From Candidatus Bathyarchaeota archaeon (GTDB lineage: Archaea; Thermoproteota; Bathyarchaeia; Bathyarchaeales; Bathycorpusculaceae), in the NCBI GenBank assembly GCA_026014615.1, contig JAOZHZ010000004.1:310001-374000 (forward strand): a DNA stretch of 64,000 nt, read 5' to 3'. Below the pieces are notes generated by a model. It worked only from the letters and a program-made list of their open reading frames with translations. It did no database searches and was not told the origin of the DNA. The position numbers were made by a program, and so were the translations under genes. Positions 60,446-64,000 of the stretch are shown here, piece after piece. How positions within the stretch are numbered: position 1 is the stretch's first letter; each line of letters starts with the position of its first letter.

Positions 60446-61507
60446 ATGTCCTCAAAACGTAAAGTTGCAATATTGGGCGCCACAGGAGCCATCGGACAAC
60501 GATACATCCAACTTTTGCAGGGGCACCCATGGTTTGAAATTGAAGTGCTCGCAGCTTCAGAGCGGTCAGCAGGCAAAAAGTACAAGAACGCCTGCAACTG
60601 GACAATGGAATGTGACCTGCCAAAAGAGCTCGCAGACATGACCGTGGCAGATGCCAACGTTGAAGCTGTGAAGAAGGCAGGCAACGTTGACTTAGTCTTT
60701 ACCTCATTACCAGGTGACCTAGCGGGTCCTGTGGAGGAAGAATTCGCTGCAGAGTACCCCGTGTTCAGCAAAGCCTCAGCCCACCGTATGGAAAGCGATG
60801 TCCCACTGCTAATTCCAGAGGTAAACCCAAACCATTTGGCGCCGCTTGTTGCGTTACAGCGGAAGAATCGCGGCTGGAAAGGCTTCATAACCACCGACCC
60901 CAACTGCAGCACCATCCAAATGGCAATGACGCTTAAGCCGTTGATGCAGTTTGGCTTACAGCAGGTTATGGTCACCACGATGCAGGCGCTCAGCGGCGCA
61001 GGCTACCCAGGCGTACCCTCATTAGACATCATCGATAACGTTGTGCCTTACATCGGCAAAGAAGAAGAAAAGATGGAGTCAGAGTCCAACAAGATACTGG
61101 GCATCTTCGACGGCAAAACAGTGCAAAACGCAAACTTCGTTGTAACTGCCAGCTGCAACCGAGTCCACGTCAAAGACGGCCACTTGGAGTCCGTTTTCGT
61201 TAAGCTGCACAAGAACCCATCCGTAGAGGACTTAGCAGAGGCTTTCCGAAACTTCAAAGGTGAACCCCAAACGCTTAAGCTGCCATCAGCCCCTGAGAAC
61301 CCCATTGTAGTCAGGGAGGAAGCAAATCGCCCGCAGCCCAGATTCGACAGGTACGCAGGCAAAGGCATGAGCGTCACCGTGGGCAGAATCCGCAAAGACC
61401 CCATCATGACCCACAGATACATGTGTCTAGGCCACAACACCATCCGAGGCGGCTCAGGCGCGGGAATTCTCAGCGCAGAGCTTGCAGTCGCTAAAGGGTT
61501 AGCTTAA
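60446..61507 (+). CDS. asd: Aspartate-semialdehyde dehydrogenase
   Basis: VAILGATGAIGQRYIQLLQGHPWFEIEVLAAS...DPNCSTIQMAMTLKPL. Confidence 0.93.
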   Translation: MSSKRKVAILGATGAIGQRYIQLLQGHPWFEIEVLAASERSAGKKYKNACNWTMECDLPKELADMTVADANVEAVKKAGNVDLVFTSLPGDLAGPVEEEFAAEYPVFSKASAHRMESDVPLLIPEVNPNHLAPLVALQRKNRGWKGFITTDPNCSTIQMAMTLKPLMQFGLQQVMVTTMQALSGAGYPGVPSLDIIDNVVPYIGKEEEKMESESNKILGIFDGKTVQNANFVVTASCNRVHVKDGHLESVFVKLHKNPSVEDLAEAFRNFKGEPQTLKLPSAPENPIVVREEANRPQPRFDRYAGKGMSVTVGRIRKDPIMTHRYMCLGHNTIRGGSGAGILSAELAVAKGLA

Positions 61508-61558
61508 AAACTAACTCCCACCTTTCGTTTATCAGATTAAGTTAACTGGTGAGAATGA

Positions 61559-62848
61559 GTGAACCCCCTTAAGGACCCCTTAGAGAACCGGAACGGACAA
61601 CTCTTCATCGACGGCGTCTCAGCCCAAACCCTCGTAGCCAAATTCGACACGCCTCTGTACGTGATTAGCGAACGCAGAATCCGAAACAACTACCAACGCC
61701 TACAGCAAGCGCTTTCTCGGAATTACGGAAAGATCAAGATTTTCTACGCCATGAAGGCAAATTCGAACCTTGCCGTGCTGAAGATTCTAGAGTCAGAAGG
61801 CGCTAACGTGGACGCTGTTAGCCCAGGCGAGGTCGCCACCGCACTGAAAAGCGGGTTTTCTGCTGACCGCATATTGTTCACCGGTACAAGCGTGCGGACG
61901 GACGAGCTCAAGTTTCTGGTGGACTCAGGCGTAACCATAAACGTGGATTCACAATCCCAGTTGGAGAGGCTCCTAAAAATCACCGTGCCCAAGACCCTAT
62001 CTGTTAGGGTTAACCCTGAAGTAGGTGCAGGGCACCATGAGCACTGCATCACGGCGGGGAAGCAGTCAAAGTTCGGCATCTGGGAACAAGACGCCGTGAA
62101 GGCTTACGAGACCGCAAAGAAGGCAGGCGTCCAACATTTCGGCATTCATATGCACATTGGCTCAGGCATCCTAGACGCAGAGCCGTTCCTGATGGCTTTG
62201 GAAAAGTTTCTCTCGGTTGCCAAGCTGGTTCACGATCAGGCAGGCGTAGATTTTGACTTCATCGACGTAGGAGGCGGATTAGGCATACCCTACAAGCCCG
62301 AAGAGAAACCGTTGGACGTGCAGTACTTCTCCGACAAGGTTCTCTCGCTGTTCAAGGCAAAGACGCGTGAGTATGGGCTGGGGGAGCCGTTTCTGCATGT
62401 TGAGCCAGGCAGGTATCTTGTCGCGGACGCATGCGTACTTTTAACGGCAGTCAACACGGTGAAGGTGACGCCTTTCCGCAAGTTCGCGTGCGTAGACGCA
62501 GGCTTTAACACGCTGGTGCGTCCCGCTATGTACGGCAGCTACCACCACATCCTCGCAGCCAACAAGCTCAACGCGCCAGCGGAAGAAACCTATGACGTTG
62601 CGGGACCCATATGCGAGTCAGGCGACCTGTTAGCAAAAGACAGAAAACTGCCTAAGCTGGAGGAAGGCGACCTGTTAGCGGTCCTCAACGCTGGTGCATA
62701 CGGTTTTAGCATGAGTAGCCCTTATAACACACGTTCAAGAGCAGCCGAAGTCATGGTCAAAGAAGGCAAGTTCGGACTAGTTCGGGAACGGGAACGGCTT
62801 GAGGATTTGCTACGTGGACAAACCGAAACGGTGGAGTGGATGCAATGA
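61559..62848 (+). CDS. lysA: Diaminopimelate decarboxylase
   Basis: FYAMKANSNLAVLKIL...HMHIGSGI...DVGGGLGIPY...EPGRYLVADA...GPICESGDLLAKDR. Confidence 0.93.
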   Translation: MNPLKDPLENRNGQLFIDGVSAQTLVAKFDTPLYVISERRIRNNYQRLQQALSRNYGKIKIFYAMKANSNLAVLKILESEGANVDAVSPGEVATALKSGFSADRILFTGTSVRTDELKFLVDSGVTINVDSQSQLERLLKITVPKTLSVRVNPEVGAGHHEHCITAGKQSKFGIWEQDAVKAYETAKKAGVQHFGIHMHIGSGILDAEPFLMALEKFLSVAKLVHDQAGVDFDFIDVGGGLGIPYKPEEKPLDVQYFSDKVLSLFKAKTREYGLGEPFLHVEPGRYLVADACVLLTAVNTVKVTPFRKFACVDAGFNTLVRPAMYGSYHHILAANKLNAPAEETYDVAGPICESGDLLAKDRKLPKLEEGDLLAVLNAGAYGFSMSSPYNTRSRAAEVMVKEGKFGLVRERERLEDLLRGQTETVEWMQ

Positions 62849-63669
62849 ATTTTTGGAAGATGCATGGGTTAGGCAACGACTACGTGGTCATCGATAACCG
62901 CGACGGAAAAATCGTCGACCAAGAGTTGTCCGCGTTGGCGAAGCGGCTTTGTGAGCGCAGGTTTAACGTGGGCGCCGATGGACTCCTGCTGGTTTGTGGT
63001 TCTGAGGTGGCGGATGTGAAGATGCGGATTTTCAACGCGGACGGTAGCGAGGCAGAAATGTGTGGTAACGGTGTGCGGTGCTTTGCCAAGTACTGCTTCG
63101 AGAAGGGTATTGTCGAAAAATCCGAGTTCAACGTGGAAACCTTAGCTGGTGTCAAGCCTGTTTGGTTAACTGTTGAGGGCAAGGAGGTTAAGCTGATTAA
63201 GGTGGATATGGACGCGCCAAATTGGGAGCGGAAAGCTTTGCCGATGGTTGGCGAGGGCACCTGCATAGACGAGAATCTGCAAGTCAACGACGAATCCTAC
63301 AAGGTAACATGCTTGTCCATGGGGAACCCTCACTGTGTCATATTCGTAGACAACGTAGGCGAGTTCCCAGTTGAATATATCGGACCCGTAATAGAAAAAC
63401 ACCAAACCTTTCCGAACCGTACCAACGTGGGCTTTGTCCAAGTCCTCGGCAAAGGCGAATTGAAGGTGCGTGTTTGGGAGCGTGGTTGCGGTGAAACCCT
63501 TGCGTGCGGCACAGGAACGTGCGCGGCTGTTGCTGCAGCGAACCGTCTGGGAAAGGTAGGCAACAAGGTTAGGGTTCACGTGTTGGGCGGGGACTTGCAG
63601 GTAGAAGTCGGCAAAACCTTGTTCTTGAGTGGACCAGCGGAGAAGGTTTTTGAAGGAATACTGTTTTAA
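62845..63669 (+). CDS. dapF: Diaminopimelate epimerase
   Basis: MNFWKMHGLGNDYVVID, FNADGSEAEMCGNGVRCFAKY, ERGCGETLACGTGTCAAV; ATGA overlap with lysA. Confidence 0.95.
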   Translation: MNFWKMHGLGNDYVVIDNRDGKIVDQELSALAKRLCERRFNVGADGLLLVCGSEVADVKMRIFNADGSEAEMCGNGVRCFAKYCFEKGIVEKSEFNVETLAGVKPVWLTVEGKEVKLIKVDMDAPNWERKALPMVGEGTCIDENLQVNDESYKVTCLSMGNPHCVIFVDNVGEFPVEYIGPVIEKHQTFPNRTNVGFVQVLGKGELKVRVWERGCGETLACGTGTCAAVAAANRLGKVGNKVRVHVLGGDLQVEVGKTLFLSGPAEKVFEGILF

Positions 63670-63687
63670 ACAGAGGCGTGACTGAAG

Positions 63688-64000
63688 ATGAATGTAGAGT
63701 TTGCTGAAAGAATTAAGCGGCTTCCGCCTTACTTGTTTGCGGAGATTGAGAAGCAGATAAAGGACAAGAAAGCCGCAGGTGTCGACCTTATTTCTCTGAG
63801 TATAGGTGACCCTGACTTGCCGCCTCCGCAGGTGGTTATTGACGTGTTGCGGGAAGAGGCGACGAACCTTAAGAATCACAATTATAGTTTCAGCCAAGGC
63901 GAACCTGACTTCCGCGCCGCAGTGACGGAGTGGTACAAGAAACGCTTCGGCGTAGACGTCGCGGCGGACCAAGTAGTTGCGTTGTTAGGCAGCAAAGAAG
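63688..64000 (+). CDS. dapL: LL-diaminopimelate aminotransferase-like, 5' part, truncated by window end
   Basis: MNVEFAERIKRLPPYLFAEIEKQIKDKKAAGVDLISLSIGDPDLPPPQVVIDVLREEATNLKNHNYSFSQGEPDFRAAVTEWYKKRFGV. Confidence 0.82.
   Translation, partial: MNVEFAERIKRLPPYLFAEIEKQIKDKKAAGVDLISLSIGDPDLPPPQVVIDVLREEATNLKNHNYSFSQGEPDFRAAVTEWYKKRFGVDVAADQVVALLGSKE

Overview
This is an archaeal chromosomal window. Archaeal-type S13-S4-S11-Rpo3-L18e-L13-S9-RpoN operon, aRF1, split glutamate synthase, MEMO1-S2-enolase and Ftr all point that way. Gene content resembles Bathyarchaeia-like lineages, which is an inference. Housekeeping blocks: serine biosynthesis (9.9-13.2 kb), ribosomal/RNA polymerase (14.6-18.5 kb), split glutamate synthase (22.5-27.7 kb), S2/enolase/MEMO1 (30.3-33.3 kb), CobN-like chelatase plus binding protein (46.2-52.3 kb), and a complete aminotransferase-type diaminopimelate/lysine operon (58.5-64.0 kb). 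Accessory regions: (i) 0-8.3 kb, with a SWIM-DDE transposase, a convergent DUF4325/GHKL pair, an AlbA_2 (Schlafen-type) protein, and a compact cassette of three small proteins, a TerL-like terminase and an ABC-ATPase/GNAT fusion without capsid or portal genes; (ii) 34.8-39.3 kb, an HTH regulator preceded by a near-perfect palindrome, followed by ten small membrane-protein genes, nine of which share an N-terminal motif (R-[IL]-R-G-W-[LI]-P-K-E) in front of otherwise dissimilar hydrophobic domains. The second is my best candidate for an undescribed system. Three conserved genes (MEMO1, CobN-like, topoisomerase IB) are each interrupted by exactly one in-frame stop codon (UAG, UAG, UGA) without a frame change. 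All family names come from reading the translations; no database search was run.
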